From positions 2,356,001 to 2,420,000 of the forward strand of contig CM073201.1 in assembly GCA_037042915.1 (NCBI GenBank): 64,000 nt of DNA, given 5' to 3'. A model generated the notes under the pieces. It was not told where the DNA came from. It saw only the letters and a list, made by a program, of their open reading frames with translations, and ran no database searches. Numbering within the stretch: the stretch's first letter is position 1; each line of letters begins with the position of its first letter. The stretch comes from Auricularia sp. M13 (lineage: Eukaryota > Basidiomycota > Agaricomycetes > Auriculariales > Auriculariaceae). Below are positions 46,253 to 58,569 of the stretch, piece by piece. Both the position numbers and the translations under genes were made by a program.

Positions 46253-48500
46253 TCAACATTGGACGGACTGCAAGGTTTCGCTCCACTTTGTGACTTTCGG
46301 GTGAGCCATAACCTGCAACAGGGTCAGAGTCACGTCGTTCTCCACATAATCAGGAGCATCACCTTTTCTGGATTGAAGTTCAGAACTTGCAGACCCTCGA
46401 GGGACGTGGCACGCGACAGCGCAACATATGCTTGTCCTGGAGTCGTAGTTTAGGCTGTGGTAGCTCACGTGAACGGCGAACGCGACGCCACCGACCTTTT
46501 TCAAAGACCTTGCCAAGGTCGACTTTCACGCGATCCAGTGTCTGTCCTTGCGATTTGTGGATGGACATGGCCCACGAGAGGATAAGCGGGAGCTACAATA
46601 AAACGCAGTGAGAGCCTATTACCTCCGTAACGTCTGAATGCGGCTGGTGCGTGCGTACCTGCCTGCGCGACGCCAGGACTTCGCGGCTCGGCGACTCGAC
46701 CTTGAAGTCGTCCGCGGTGATGGGGATGTCGCGGAACCCGCCCTCGGTGCCGATCGTCTTGAAGCGCACGACGGGGAACCACACGCCGCTGCCCTTGGGC
46801 GCGACGGTGCCCTCGGAGCGGTACGAGGAGGAGTCGACGAAGGAGAGCACGATGCCCGTCGAGCCGTTGACGAGCGTCTCGTCCATGTTCTTGATCAGCA
46901 TCACCTGCGAGCCCACGGACAGCTTGAGCGACTTGACCGCCATGAAGTTCGCCAGCAGCTTCTCGCGCGCGTCGCTGTCCGCCGTGCCGCCGTCGATCGC
47001 CTCGAAAGTGTACGACGGGTTATCTTCAGGCGCGCGAGCTGCAGCTGGTTTGCGCGGTCGACGTCCTCGCGGCGAGGGAATCTAGGTCGGGTACGACGCA
47101 ACGATTTGTTAGACGGTAGCAAAAAGCCTAGGCTGTGGGGAAGGAAGCGCACAATTCTGTAGCGGCGATGTGGTCGTTGAAATCCAGAGGACGTTCGAGC
47201 TTCTTGAAACGCGCTATGGACGCTTGCGAGAGACGGCCAAAGCGCATCTCGTTCAGCATGTTGACAAACGCTATCGCGGTATGAATACCAATAAAATTTA
47301 CAGAATGCCGTTGTTCACTCACTGGGGATCCTTTTGACGGAAAACCTGGGTCAGGTTGAATGTGTGCTTGACGACTTCGGACCAGAGATCGGCTTCGAAC
47401 GCGAACTTGGCTTGGCCGCCTTTCATCACCGGCGGAAGCTGCATACAAAGATGTCTTTAGAAGATGACCTTGTTGAAAATCATAGAAACATACCTGGAAA
47501 AGTCTCCAGTTACTACAACCTGCAAGGGTGTGAATGGCATGGATATTGTCATTGAGTGAACGACGCCAACCTGAATCCCGCCAAAGGGTTTAGTGTTATT
47601 GCGCAGGAGACACGCGAGCCTCGCGAGTTTATCAAAGAGGTCCCCGTCGACCATGGAAACTGGGATTGTTGAGGTGAGTCGTTCAAGGTGGGCAGAAGAG
47701 CGCGAGTGAGGTACGACAAACCTTCATCGATGATGAGGACTTGGGTGCGCAGCCAGCGTGCCATGGACTTTTGCTCCTGCGCACTTTCGCGGCGAGCACA
47801 TTGGGGGCCTCGAGTCCCAGGCCGAATCCCGCGAACGAGTGCAAGGTGATACCTCCAATGTTGCATGCAGCGATACCAGTAGAAGCCGTCACCGCGACAG
47901 CATCCGGCGCAGTATGCTTGCGTCTGAGCTCAGAGATGATCTGGCGCAGGAGAACCGATTTGCCCGTTCCTGTCGCACGAGCGTGACGCGTCAGAACGCG
48001 TCGCGTCGATACCGGGAATGAAATCCGCAAAGACTTACCAGCACTACCGGTGAAGAACACATTATCGCCGCCCAGGACGAGCTTCAGGATGTGCTGCTGC
48101 TCGCTGCTGAGCTTGATGGGCGCCGGGGCAGTGGGCTTGATAGGCGGGGGCGGCTTGGCCGGCGGCGCGACGAGGAAGTTCCTGTCGCCGCCAGGCTTGT
48201 GCATGGTGTTGGTTTCCCAGGGGAGAACGCGCCGCTTGGTGGCACTGGGGCCTGGCAAATCGTCGCTGCTGAGCAAATCTACGTCTATGGGATGGTTTCG
48301 CTTGCCGAGGGCCGTGGCGGATTCAGCCTTGCTCTCGCTCATGGCCTCCTCGATGGCGCGCAGCCTGCGGGCGCGTGCCTCAGCCTTGGCCGCCTCATCC
48401 TGCGCCGAGGGGGCGGAGGCGCCCAGCCTTGCGACGAGGAGGGACCATTGGACTCTTGGGAAGAGCTCCAGTCGCGCTTGTACGAGTTGATTCTGCTCAT
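46253..48500 (-). CDS. PIF1: PIF1-family 5'-3' DNA helicase
   Basis: Superfamily 1B helicase acting on nuclear or mitochondrial DNA (telomere, G-quadruplex and replication roles in known members). The start at 48500 ([11 protein letters not shown]) is provisional. Motifs: a disordered N-terminus; [35 protein letters not shown] (Walker A split by an intron); [35 protein letters not shown] with [70 protein letters not shown]; and, over an intron, [18 protein letters not shown]. The end [21 protein letters not shown] lies in a shifted frame (break near 46355). A further frame change near 48435 is needed in the N-terminus. About eight short introns. Confidence 0.88.
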
Positions 48501-48881
48501 GCTGCGCTTCGCTTGGACGTCGGAGTTTCTGCACGCGTCGAGGATGCTGAAGACGCCGTAGAAACAGAAAGTAACCAGCAAAGAGCGGAGAACGATCCTA
48601 GGACGGTAGCAGTTACTCGCGGTGTCTGTAAGACCTGGGACGCGCTTTCAAACACCGCTGGGCCAATGAGCTCGGTCCTCCATTTTTTTGTGCCCGGCTG
48701 CAGTATCCAGTCTTTGTAGCGTTTATAACCCGTGTTCTGTCGCGAAGAATCCTTTGTAACACGAAAAAGCTCCTTTCGGACGCGTTTGCCACAAGGCACG
48801 TGCATCCGGACGCGCTTCGGGCGAAATGCCGCTCGGACCCTTACAACGTGGCTTGGAGCCCTTGGTTAACCGTCGACGACG
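48501..48881. promoter_or_regulatory. Divergent intergenic region PIF1 / PHOSPHO-like
   Basis: About 380 bp between divergent starts. No TATA box or conserved frame was identified, and part of it may be an extra 5' exon of the helicase. Confidence 0.35.
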
Positions 48882-49929
48882 ATGGTGGCGACTCAGCTGC
48901 TTGTATGCGACTTTGACTGGTCAGTGCCAGACATCATCGTCCTGTACATCGCTTACTGTGAGCCCAGGTCTGTGGTAGACCAGGACACAGATCGATGGGT
49001 CGCTGAAGTCCTCTCGACGCCCGTGCGCCGCAAGATGGAAGACCAAGAAAACGACGGCCAGCTCCAGTGGACAGAGATCGTGTGCGATTTTTGCCGCCAT
49101 CGCCGCCGACGACGAAAGCTATCGCTGATAGCACGCATCCAGTGCGCAGGCGCTCGTCGAGCTGCACCAGCAGGGCTTCACGCGCCGCCAAATCGAAGGA
49201 GCCCTAGAATCGATTCCCTTTGTGCGTTATCACTGCGTACACCAATATTTTCATGCCAATGCTCTCCAGCATCCTGCAATGAAGCGCGGCCTGACGCATC
49301 TCAAGTCGACCGTGAGCCCCAAGACGACCTTCTTTTGCCTCTCCAACGCCAACTCGGTCTACATCTCAACGGTCCTCAAGGTGCGCATTCTCTGCATGCA
49401 CGTCGCATAATGAGTTGCTAACATCCGCAGGCCCACAACTTCGATAGTCTGTACGACGAAACGATCACAAACCCCGCGCACTGGGAAGATAACGGCCTCC
49501 TACGCGTCCGGCGGCGCGTCGACCCCAACGGGCCGCAGCATTCATGCAAAGTAGGCTGCAAGCCCAACATGTGCAAAGGTCCGCTGCACGCGCGCGCTCC
49601 GGTCCGCGAATGCTAACGCGCCAAAACAGGCGAGGAGCTCACCAACTTCCTCGCGCGCCGTGGCGAGTTCGACCGCACGATGTACCTCGGCGACGGCTCC
49701 AACGACTTCTGCCCGATCCTGCGGCTGCGCAGGTGTGCCTGTCCACACCGTCGATTTGCTTGTGTGCTGACATCCGATTAGCCAGGACATTGCGCTCGTG
49801 CGCACGGGTCGCGGGTTGGAGAAGCGGATTCGGGAGGAAGGAGAGAAAGAAGGGCTCAAGTGCCAGATCAGGTACTGGTCGGGCGCATGGGAAGTGGAAG
49901 AGATCTTTCGTGAGCTCGCCAAACCGTGA
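48882..49929 (+). CDS. HAD-superfamily phosphatase, PHOSPHO1/2-like
   Basis: Small cytosolic HAD phosphatase; relatives hydrolyse phosphocholine, phosphoethanolamine or pyridoxal phosphate. The catalytic motif I is split by an intron after DFDW and rejoins as DFDWSVVDQDTDRWV. Further exons: EVLSTPVRRKMEDQENDGQL, QALVELHQQGFTRRQIEGAL, HPAMKRGLTHLK, TFFCLSNANSVYISTVL (motif II Ser/Asn), AHNFDSLYDETITNPAHWE, CKVGCKPNMCKG, and FDRTMYLGDGSNDFCPILRL (motif IV GDGxND). The C-terminus is GLEKRIREEG...IRYWSGAWEVEEIF, stop 49927-49929. Five or six introns restore a continuous frame, so the gene appears intact. Confidence 0.87.
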
Positions 49930-50203
49930 GGATATTATTTCCTACATGTTCATACATAGACGAGATGATAACGATTTGATACGGTATATAGTTGACTGAA
50001 CTTCAACTCCTTGAGCGTATCGCTAAGACGGGTAACCCTTCGTCCTGACATCTCAAGGGAAATATTTCAACGCTGGCGACAGGCATGGGAGCTCAATAAT
50101 TTTGGGAAGTCGAATGCACGAGTCAATGCAGACAATTATGATCTACATGATATACAAAAATCCAGCTACAGCGCGATTCTCTCGCGTACAAGGGGCGAAG
50201 CAA

Positions 50204-53200
50204 TCAGTGACCTTTCGAAAACCAGAACATCCGATCCTTCAACGCCTTCAGGTGGAGGGCATGGGCGCTACGGTCGCGAAGATGGAGCTCATGCACGTAA
50301 CGAGTCGCTTGATGTGCGCGGTCGGCCAACAGCATCTTCTTGCCCTTGCCGGTCTTGGGACGCTTGCTAGCAGGCTCCCCGCCCGGGTCGCGCGCCTTGC
50401 GCTTGTTCGACCCGGTGGATGACTGCGATACGGATGGCCCATCGCGCGTGCTCGAAGAGGATGGACCTGCGCCATCAGCGCAAGCCGCACCGGTCTTCCC
50501 CCCCTTCAGCGTCTTCTTGTTCGCGGGTTCTGGTGGGATTTTTGGCAGTGGGTCTTGGGAATTGGCTCTCCCCGAGCCTCCAACAGCCGTCAAGGCTTCG
50601 GACCATATTGGTGTCGCCCGCTCCGTCGTCAAGCCCTTGACCACTTCCACGGGTCTGGGGCGTTCAGTGTCCAGAATGATATCGAGCAGTTTCGGGTCGG
50701 TCCGAAGAACGTGACCGAGAATCATGCGGCGGAAGGCGACGTGGACGTGGTCGTCCTTGACGATGTTGCTGTAGAGATGCCATGGCACAGAGAGGTACGC
50801 CGCCATCCCCCTGAACAATTCCTCGAAGGCAGCGAGGGATGGATGAAAAAGACAGTCGAGTTTTTCTCGATCGCGGTAGATGATGCGCCTGCGATCCCTC
50901 CCGACTGTGTGGTCGAGCAGGTGTTGCCGAAGTCAGCGAGATTGTCCATGTGCACACTGTCGCTCGCTTCCTTAGCGGCATCACGGGGTTTAGCCCGAGC
51001 GAAGGCCCACAAGAACACCCAATAGATAGACTCTGCGTCGTGCCGCGGGCTGTGGACGGGCCGTTCCGAGAGAGGGGCATAATCGAGTCTGCTGGCCTCC
51101 AACGTCTTCACCTTGTTGAAGTTGCTCATGAAGTCCCCGTGGTCATTCGGGAAAGCGCGTCCTAGAGCGGCTGGCCCAAGATCGTGCTCCTCGACGGTGC
51201 TCAAAGCCCTGGAGATGGCCGCCCATGTCTGGTTCGACAGACATTCGTACTTGTAGGCCAACGGGTCGCTCAGTTCCCATGAGATGAACATCGCTGTTCC
51301 CTACATAGTATGGTATAAGTCCATGGGCACTCGACCGAGGTTGACAAAGGAAATTCGCATACCGTTCTCTCACGGCCATGATATTGTTCGACTTTTCTAT
51401 TTTCAAGTTCTTTCTTGGCGATCGCATGGTCGAGATCTGTGAGGAGAGCGCAAGGCATCAAGTCGACTGCAGCACTATCCTCAGGAAGAGAACCGGCGCC
51501 CTCTTGTCCAAGCAGGTGACTACACACGTCAGTCAGAACTCGATGCGCCGTGAGCACGACACGCACAGTATCTTTTTGATGCATGGTCGAACCTTTGCAT
51601 CCGCTTCATCGCCGATATAATGCTTGGGGTTGCAAAGCACGTTGAACCAGCTAACGTCGCGATGCAAGACGCCCTCTTCCCACATATGGATATGCGCTAG
51701 ACAGCGCGTGAGCTGGTGTGATGCCACATCATAAGTAGCGCACGCACTTTCGAGAAGATCGTAGGCACAGAATAGAAGGTGGCGAGGGGATTCGCACTGG
51801 CTCAACGGTTCACCGATGCTAGCCAAGCGAAGGATCTCTTGAGTGCGTCCGACAAAGTCGGGCGGGAGAGCCGGCATGCTGGTCAAGAATGCCGCGAAAT
51901 CCTGTAGGCCCTCGTTCTCCTCGTCATCGCCGGCGTCGTCCTCATCATCGACGTCGTCGTTATCCTCGTCCTCGTCGGCCTCGGCGTCGACATCGGCGAG
52001 AGAAAAGCTCGAATTGCGGCTCGATAACGTCCCAGATTCCGCGGTGGCGTCAGTGGATACCACGTCAACATCAAGGTCCTCCAGTACCAGCGCTTCCACC
52101 TCTGCAACTTCACGCTGGATGGCATTCTCGGCGAGTTGGACCACGTCGTCGGCAGTGGGCACACGAAGTCGATCGCCGTGCCTTTCCGGGTAAGGTCGAA
52201 CAAGGCCAGGAAGCCAGCGATCTCCTGCGTGTAGGTGATCAAGTAACTCGCGCTCCTTGGAACGGCGGCCTTCTTGCTGCCAAGACGTCTTCCAGAATCC
52301 CTTCACGTCGGGGCCGTAGAACGCTTCCGCAACTTTGGGTGGTTCAACATCCCCAGAGGCGACCTCGAAAGACGCATAGGTGACTCGACCAGGGGCCGGT
52401 GCAGCGTAAAACGGGACGAGGACGAGGGGCGTCTGCTCGAGGGCGTCGACAAAATCCCAGCGTGAAAACTCCGTCTGTTGCGCGTTGTAGACCAGCTTGC
52501 GGTCGCGATGTTGGTACGACTGGTATAAGTGCACGACGAACGCAATCCACGTGTCGAGGTTGTCAACGCCGACTCTGCTCGAGCTCCACATTCCACACGC
52601 GTTCAGTTGCGAAAGCTGGATTTGTCCGCGATGAATGAGGAAGCCGTGGACAGTCGGAATGTCGGGTCTGTATCGTTTGAGAGCCGTCAGGTATGATTTG
52701 AATTGCCCTTTGCCGTTGTCCTTGAACGTCTTTTGCTCGCCAACCATCTCCATCTCCGGCCAACAAATCGATCGCGCATAGTAAGGCGCCGCCGCCGCAA
52801 ACATCAACTCGTCGCGAGTGCCGGACAACGCGCAATAATCGGGCTTGTGTCTGAGGCCGAGGAAGTCGCCTTTGGGTTCCGAGTCGGCCTGGATGGTAAA
52901 TATATACGCGACATCCTGGTCACTAGCATGGCGCGAGTCGCGGATTGGTCGAAAACGGCCAGGCTGATGCAGTTGCAAAGCTGGGTAGTCGGGCCATAGA
53001 AGATTTGTTCGCCAGAGGCATTGCCGCGCTCCGCCACGAGGTCGACGAGACGTTTGTGCGCTGCACGTACGTCGCTGTCATCGCCGCCCACAATGGCCTC
53101 CCACTTCGCGTCGCCAAGCGACGCGTGCGCCAAGTCGACGTAAGGGTTCATCTCCTTGTGTTTTATAGCACGTTCGTTTATCGCGTATTCTGCGGATGCA

Positions 53201-53268
53201 AGCGAGTTGACGACTTGTCTGCGCCCGTTCTTGCCAAGCGGTGTGTCAGGCTGCGGTGGTACGATCAT
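50204..53268 (-). CDS. FunK1-type protein kinase E
   Basis: Main-type FunK1 kinase, minus strand, start MIVPPQPDTPLGKN at 53268, TATA box 54 bp upstream. Exons are 53268-51748, 51695-51567, 51519-51363 and 51300-50204. The N-lobe region shows FYGPTTQLCNCISLAVF and SYLTALKRYRPDIPTVHGF; a very acidic linker (runs of Asp/Glu near 51930) precedes the catalytic exons with HRDVSWFNV and LLTDLDHAIAK. The C-lobe shows RHDAESIYWVFLWAFA and MAAYLSVPWHLY. The tail has TPIWSEALTAVGGSGRA, a basic KRKAR...SKRPKTGKGKK stretch and the ending LKDRMFWFSKGH. One base is missing near 52944 (after LAVFDQ) and another near 50928 (before FHPSLAAFE); the second falls at the same alignment site as a break in B. The copy is otherwise well preserved, so it is annotated as a gene. 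Confidence 0.8.
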
Positions 53269-53310
53269 GGTGAGCAAGAGACGGGGGCACGACGCGCATA
53301 TGGTAGGCTG

Positions 53311-53357
53311 GCGCACCTCGTTTTATAGGATTCTAGTCCGAGTCGAGCGTGGTGCGC
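53311..53357 (-). promoter_or_regulatory. FunK1 E core promoter: TATA box inside a 7 bp inverted repeat
   Basis: TATAAA (minus strand, 53327-53322) within TCCTATAAAAC, flanked by GCGCACC (53311-53317, plus-strand reading) and GGTGCGC (53351-53357). Layout and flanking words match FunK1 D. The region up to 53671 is the shared spacer with FunK1 F. Confidence 0.65.
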
Positions 53358-53670
53358 AAAATCCGCGCGCACTGTGATGGTTGAGGTAAAGAAGCGCGTC
53401 GCCGGGATCAGCCGTGGTCCTCTGGCATATTCGGCCCTAGTCCGACTGACACCGATGTAATACCCACTCCTGCATCTAGCTGATATTCTTCCTGTACTAA
53501 GAAATAGAATTAGCCCTTTTGGAAATGCAAGGAAGTTGTTTCTGCGCATTGGACTAATGTTGGGCTCGTACGGAGCATCACGGCGATTACCGTCGCAAAG
53601 CGGAGTTGACGCGCTTGACTTGCACCACGGTTTGGAATGGGCACGCGTCTTAAAATGAGCCGTTGCGCGG

Positions 53671-56595
53671 ATGTTTCCGTCTCAACCTTCTGCCACTTCT
53701 TTCGCCTGTTTTGTCGACGCGACGCGCATGGCCGACTACGTGGACAACGTGCTCAAGCCGCTGGCTGAAGTCAAGTCCAAGGCACCCCCCGGCAAACTGC
53801 TCGAAACTATCCTCCACAATGACCTTGTCAAGAACGCGCACCAGGCGTTCCTTCAGTCACTCGATTCCAACGAAATCCAGAAAGCATCGCACGGCCTTGC
53901 AGTCCAACTCCTCAACTGTATCAGCGCAGCGTATTACGAGAATGTCCTCCCAGCAGGCGACGCCGTCATTTTTACCAGGCATTCGAAACCGCCGACTGGG
54001 GACTACCTCGCGCTGAACGTCAAGCCCGAGATCTGCGGCTTCCTGGGACCACTCGTCACCCTGCTCCTTGCGCGCCAGCACACGAACTACAAATCGCACC
54101 AGGCTTGGTCCACGCTGGTAGAAGTCGCGGAGCTCGAGCGTGTCAAAGGTGATCGACTCGTCTGGGGCCAACTCAAGACCTACGTCGCGGGCCTCAAGCG
54201 CTACAGGCCTGACATGACTACCGTGCACGGCATCTGTCTCGCTAATGGCAACGTTCTATTGTCTACCCTCAGCGCGCCCGGTATACTCTTGTCCGATCCA
54301 ACTCTTGGACCGAACTCTCTCCCTGGATCGCGCACGTCGTTGAAGTATACAACTCGCTTGGTGGACGGGATCTCGACATGCAATATTGTGCCGCACAGGA
54401 CGGTTTTCCTCGCTGGGACATCCACAAATCGGGAGTCGGCCTTGCGGTAACGCCATTCCAGGTTGGGCCCGCTCCGGGACGAACGACTTTTGCTTGCTTC
54501 GAGGTTGGACGCATTCCCGTGGACGGGCCTGGGACTGACCCTCAGCTCTTGAGCGAGTTGAACGAGAGATTTGATTCGGGCGTCGTCGAAGGATTTTGGA
54601 AGTTCTCCTGGCAGCGGGCGAATTCGAAACCACAGAGGCCGAGCTACTTACCTACCTCCACCGGAACGGCTGGGTGCCTGGACTGGTGCGGCATTATCCT
54701 GAGACAACTGTGCGCGGCGAGGTTGCGTCTGCTATTCGTCACCCCTCAGGCGAAGGAGATGGCTACGTCAGGGACATTCTCCACCTTGGTAGCATCGGAC
54801 AGCCGCTCAGTCAGTGCGAGACTGCGGGCGAGTTGCTCGATGTCATGTACGATTTAATCGAAAGTACGCTGAGCCTGCTTTATTTTCTGCGCGCCTGCTT
54901 ATGGTCGTTTAGCGCATGCTCATATTTGCGAGCTGGGGGTTCTCCATCGCGATGTCAGCTATTACAACGTTATGTGCAAGCCCCAGCACTACATCTCGAC
55001 CCATCCGGTTCTGAAGGACAACCGCGTCCTGGAGCGGCCTTGCATCAGGAAGATTTTGTACGTCGACCATCTTCCTCGCTGAAGCTTGTTCTTATGATTT
55101 CTGCAGCGGCGACGAAAGCGGGCAGTCTTGCGTGCTGTTGACCGACCTTGATCACGCGATAACATTCACCGAGCTCGCGAAGGAGCCAGTCGATGCCTCC
55201 AACTTCGTTGTAAGCCCCTCTCATTTCCGTTCAGCATCATGCTGACTTGCACCTACAAGGGTACACGAATGTTCATGTCGATTCACCTGTCCGACCCTAA
55301 GATCGAGAGAGACTATCTAGATGTGAATCTGAAAGGCCTGCACCGCTATCTGCAAGAAGCTGAAACCGACGAACCCGACCTTTTTCAACGCGCCTTTCCT
55401 AACGGCGATAATGACTTTATGGAGAAGTTCAACCTGGTCGTTGAGGCCGAGCATCTTCGGTACGAGAAGGATGCGCAGCTTCCCTGGGGTGTGCAGCCAC
55501 ATTATTCCGTCGCCCCACTCACACAGCACGACTGGTGGCATGATGCCGAGTCCATCTACTGGGTATTTCTCTACGCATTTGGGCGGGCCCGCCCGCTTGG
55601 GCCGCCTATCCGAGAAGGCTGGGCGCTCAGGGATCTCTGCCGAGCAATGCTCGGATCCTCGAAAACCGAATGGGCCCGCGAGGAATGGCTTCGCCCCTAT
55701 AACCAGCGCAACCTGTTTAAAGGGCCTTTGAACCACCTCGGGTACTTGTTTTACTTGATGGCCGCGTACCTCGCGATCCCCTGGCACCTCTATTGCGGCG
55801 AGGGCGGCATCATGGCCGGGAATCGGGACCACGTTCATGTTGCCTACAGGCGGTTAATTCTCTCATTCAAGCGCAAGCCGGAAAACGCGGAAACCCTGCG
55901 CGTTTGCTTCGACACGGCGGCACCGAGGGTTACCACCGTGTTCGAGCCGTTGTTCCCTACGTTCGGATGGAGAGACTCGGATGACGACGGCACGGATACC
56001 GACGACGCGTCGCCAGTGCCACTCGTATCATCGACCCAGGAAGCGCGGTTTACCACGGCGCAGAAGCGCCTGGCGGAGAAACAGGCGGTCGCTATTCTGC
56101 GCGGCTCCTTGGACGCGCCGGCACCTTCAGAAGGAGCGACCACCGCGGTCGACAACGATGCCCAGGAATCTGCCAGCCATGCCGATAGCTGCGCCGATAT
56201 GGGTGCACCGACCGTCATTGATCAGCCCCAGGTTTCCATCGCGAAAGCGCAAGGCAGCCTCGAGGAGGAAGCCACTGCCATCGACAGCGACCGCAGCGCT
56301 CGTGTCCTCAAGAAGCCCAAAACATCGCACGCAGGATCTTGCGCCAGTGGTGAAGACGCGGCGAATGCCCTGCTGCAGCCTCAACGCGATGCGTCGCAAG
56401 AATGTGACCACGACCGTGACCGGAGCGTGCGATGTCGCTCATCAGCCCGAAGGCATCGAAGTCGGGGTCGGAGAGGCCAAGACCGAAGACAAATACGACG
56501 CAAGCTTGCATCTCCATTTGCGGTCTGCAAAGGCGTTGCGTCTCATGGTTTTGAAAGATCGGACTTTGTGGTTTGGTTCTGGGAAGTTGAAGTAG
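53671..56595 (+). CDS. FunK1-type protein kinase F (divergent subfamily)
   Basis: Second FunK1 subfamily. Start at 53671, or at ATG 53728 (MADYVDNVLKPLAEVK). Exons are 53671-54863, 54913-55057, 55108-55209 and 55260-56595, with intron positions matching the main type. Seen: LKTYVAGLKRYRPDMTTVHGI, LTYLHRNGWVPGLVRHYPE, a catalytic loop HRDVSYYNVMC, LLTDLDHAITF, GTRMFMSIHLSD, WHDAESIYWVFLYAFGRARP and IPWHLYCGEGG. Its tail has EARFTTAQKRLAEKQAVAIL and the end LRSAKALRLMVLKDRTLW, a diverged form of the main-type ending. Frame changes are needed near 54321, 54616 and between about 56330 and 56440. It is head-to-head with E, 402 bp between starts. The acidic linker of the main type is missing. Confidence 0.78.
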
Positions 56596-56883
56596 ACAAT
56601 TTTGCGCCGCGATCAACACTTGAGCCGATTGCAGCGGCTGTTATGGTCATGTATACTAAAATTATTCAGTGCACAAGGAATGGAAGCGAGGAAATCATTA
56701 GCATTGCGAACCCGGCATCGTAAATCCTACATGACATGGAGAGGTAGTAGCAGGAAACCAAATAGTAGGCAGGTAGAGTGCACAACCGACGTAGTTAAAT
56801 GGCCGAGTAAGGGGAATGGATATATAGGCGTAGACGACGTGAAAGCGCGACAACCCAAATATGAGATAAAAAGAGAGACAAAT

Positions 56884-58569
56884 CTATGCAGCGCGCGAGC
56901 GCAGCCACTCTACGAGCGCCGCGTCGCTATCTAGCACGCCCAGCAGCTGCCGCGCAATGACCGGGCCGCACTCGGCGGCACGCACAAAGCCCGACAGGCA
57001 GTTCTCGCGGTACTCGGCCTCCCCGAACTCGAGCATTGATGCAACAGTCCCTGGGATCCCTGCTGCACGAAGCAGCACCGGCAGCGCAATGAGCGTCGGG
57101 ACGTCCTCCGGCACGTTGGCGGGGTCACCGCGGTTTCGCAGTAGCACGATGAACGCCTCGAATGCTTCGAAGGCCTCGGCGACTGCCTCCCGTGCCAGCT
57201 CGTTCGCTGCCTCTGTTGGCCTGGGCAAAGCACGCAGAGCGTCGTAGACAGCTTTGGCTTCCACTTCGAGCGGGTCGGTGCCATTGGTGGACGATGGCGG
57301 AGAGGGTGGGCGAGACGACGGAAGCTTCATCAAGAATCTCGTCGCAGAGGGAGTGCCGGGCGGCGTAGGCGAGCCGATCCGCTTCTTCGTACCTGGCACA
57401 ATCGATGACGACGAAGACGTAGCGCTGAGCGGGAGCACCGTAGGCAGAATCGGTGGCGTTCTGGGCAGCGGCGTGTGTGGACGGTGCGCAAGGGCCACCA
57501 TCGCCCGCCAAACGAACGAAATCAGACAGGACGCTAGACTGGCGTGTGCGGCGGGCGACAGCGCGACCAAGCGCTGCAGCGCCTTGCCATAGGCGGGCAA
57601 AGTCTGCGTAAGCGTTACGATTGATGGGTGAGCACCAGGTGCTACCGAAGCGGCCTTTGTCGAGGTTGCGGGCTTGAGCGGTGGGGACGGCGCAAGAGGC
57701 GGATGCTCCAATGCGTCGAGAACGACATGCAGCTCCTTTCGGATCCCAGAGAACAAGGGTCCGATAACTTTGGTGACCACAGACTCGAGCCCCTCGCGGA
57801 TGCCCCGGAGTCCATCGCCGACGCCGGGAGTCGCGCGTCCGGAAGAACCAGACGGCTCGGCCGTAGTGCCCAGTCCCAGAGTGTCGAACGTCTCGAGCGT
57901 CTCCGCGGCGAGTCCCGCGAGAGATAGCGCAATTGCCTGCGTGGGGTTGAACGGGCCGGATGGCTGTGTGATGATGACCTGCGCAAACGCGGGCGTGGAA
58001 AGCAGCGGCAGTAGATGCGCGTTGAGCGACGTCAGGAGGATGGACAGCGGGCGCTGCAGGAGCCTCTGCACCGCCCGCTGCAGCCCTGCGTTGCCTTCCG
58101 TGCGCGGAGTTCGCTGCACAGCGCGATCAGCCAATCGACCGAAACGAAACACAGAAGAGCCGGCGCACCTCGCGATTAGCGCGCCCAACGCCTTGCCCCG
58201 GCCGGGCGGCAGCGCGCGCTTGCCGTCCACGACGGGTTCGCCGGGCGCGACAGGGCCGGTAGGTTGCGCGACGGCCTTCGCGACGGCCTCGGAGAGCTTG
58301 AGGCCGAGCGCCTGCATATAACTCCCGTCCTGCACGAGCGTGGGGGCAGGCGGCGGCGCGGCGGGCGGCGCGGGCGACATGGCGCGCTTGAACGGCGTGA
58401 GCGAGGACAGGGTCTTCACGCGGCCCCGCCCCGCCGCTGCGAGCGGGTCCGCCGTCTGGTTGAGATCCGGGCTGGGCGGCGCCGGGGCCGCTGCTGGCGC
58501 GGGCGACGAGGCACGGCTGGTCGAGGCTGCGCGCAGGCTGCCCAGGAAGGGCGTCTTGAGTGCGTTCAT
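56884..58569 (-). CDS. 561-residue Ala/Pro-rich helical protein of unknown function
   Basis: Uninterrupted single-exon frame, start MNALKTPFLGSLRAAS at 58569. I recognise no named domain. The N-terminal ~90 residues are disordered (Ala/Pro/Ser). Then come helical segments (GLKLSEAVAKAVAQP; GLQRAVQRLLQRPLSILLTSLNAHLLPLL; GIREGLESVVTKVIGPLFSG; LASCLISFVWRAMVALAHR), a Ser/Pro spacer (KKRIGSPTPPGTPSATRF), and an Ala/Glu-rich C-terminal helical part (EAVAEAFEAFEAFIVLL; LIALPVLLRAAGIPGTV; ARQLLGVLDSDAALVEWL). The hydrophobic helices look amphipathic rather than membrane-spanning. It is one of the few long frames in the window with no break, despite its GC-rich sequence. Confidence 0.65.
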   Translation of the reverse strand: MNALKTPFLGSLRAASTSRASSPAPAAAPAPPSPDLNQTADPLAAAGRGRVKTLSSLTPFKRAMSPAPPAAPPPAPTLVQDGSYMQALGLKLSEAVAKAVAQPTGPVAPGEPVVDGKRALPPGRGKALGALIARCAGSSVFRFGRLADRAVQRTPRTEGNAGLQRAVQRLLQRPLSILLTSLNAHLLPLLSTPAFAQVIITQPSGPFNPTQAIALSLAGLAAETLETFDTLGLGTTAEPSGSSGRATPGVGDGLRGIREGLESVVTKVIGPLFSGIRKELHVVLDALEHPPLAPSPPLKPATSTKAASVAPGAHPSIVTLTQTLPAYGKALQRLVALSPAAHASLASCLISFVWRAMVALAHRPHTPLPRTPPILPTVLPLSATSSSSSIVPGTKKRIGSPTPPGTPSATRFLMKLPSSRPPSPPSSTNGTDPLEVEAKAVYDALRALPRPTEAANELAREAVAEAFEAFEAFIVLLRNRGDPANVPEDVPTLIALPVLLRAAGIPGTVASMLEFGEAEYRENCLSGFVRAAECGPVIARQLLGVLDSDAALVEWLRSRAA

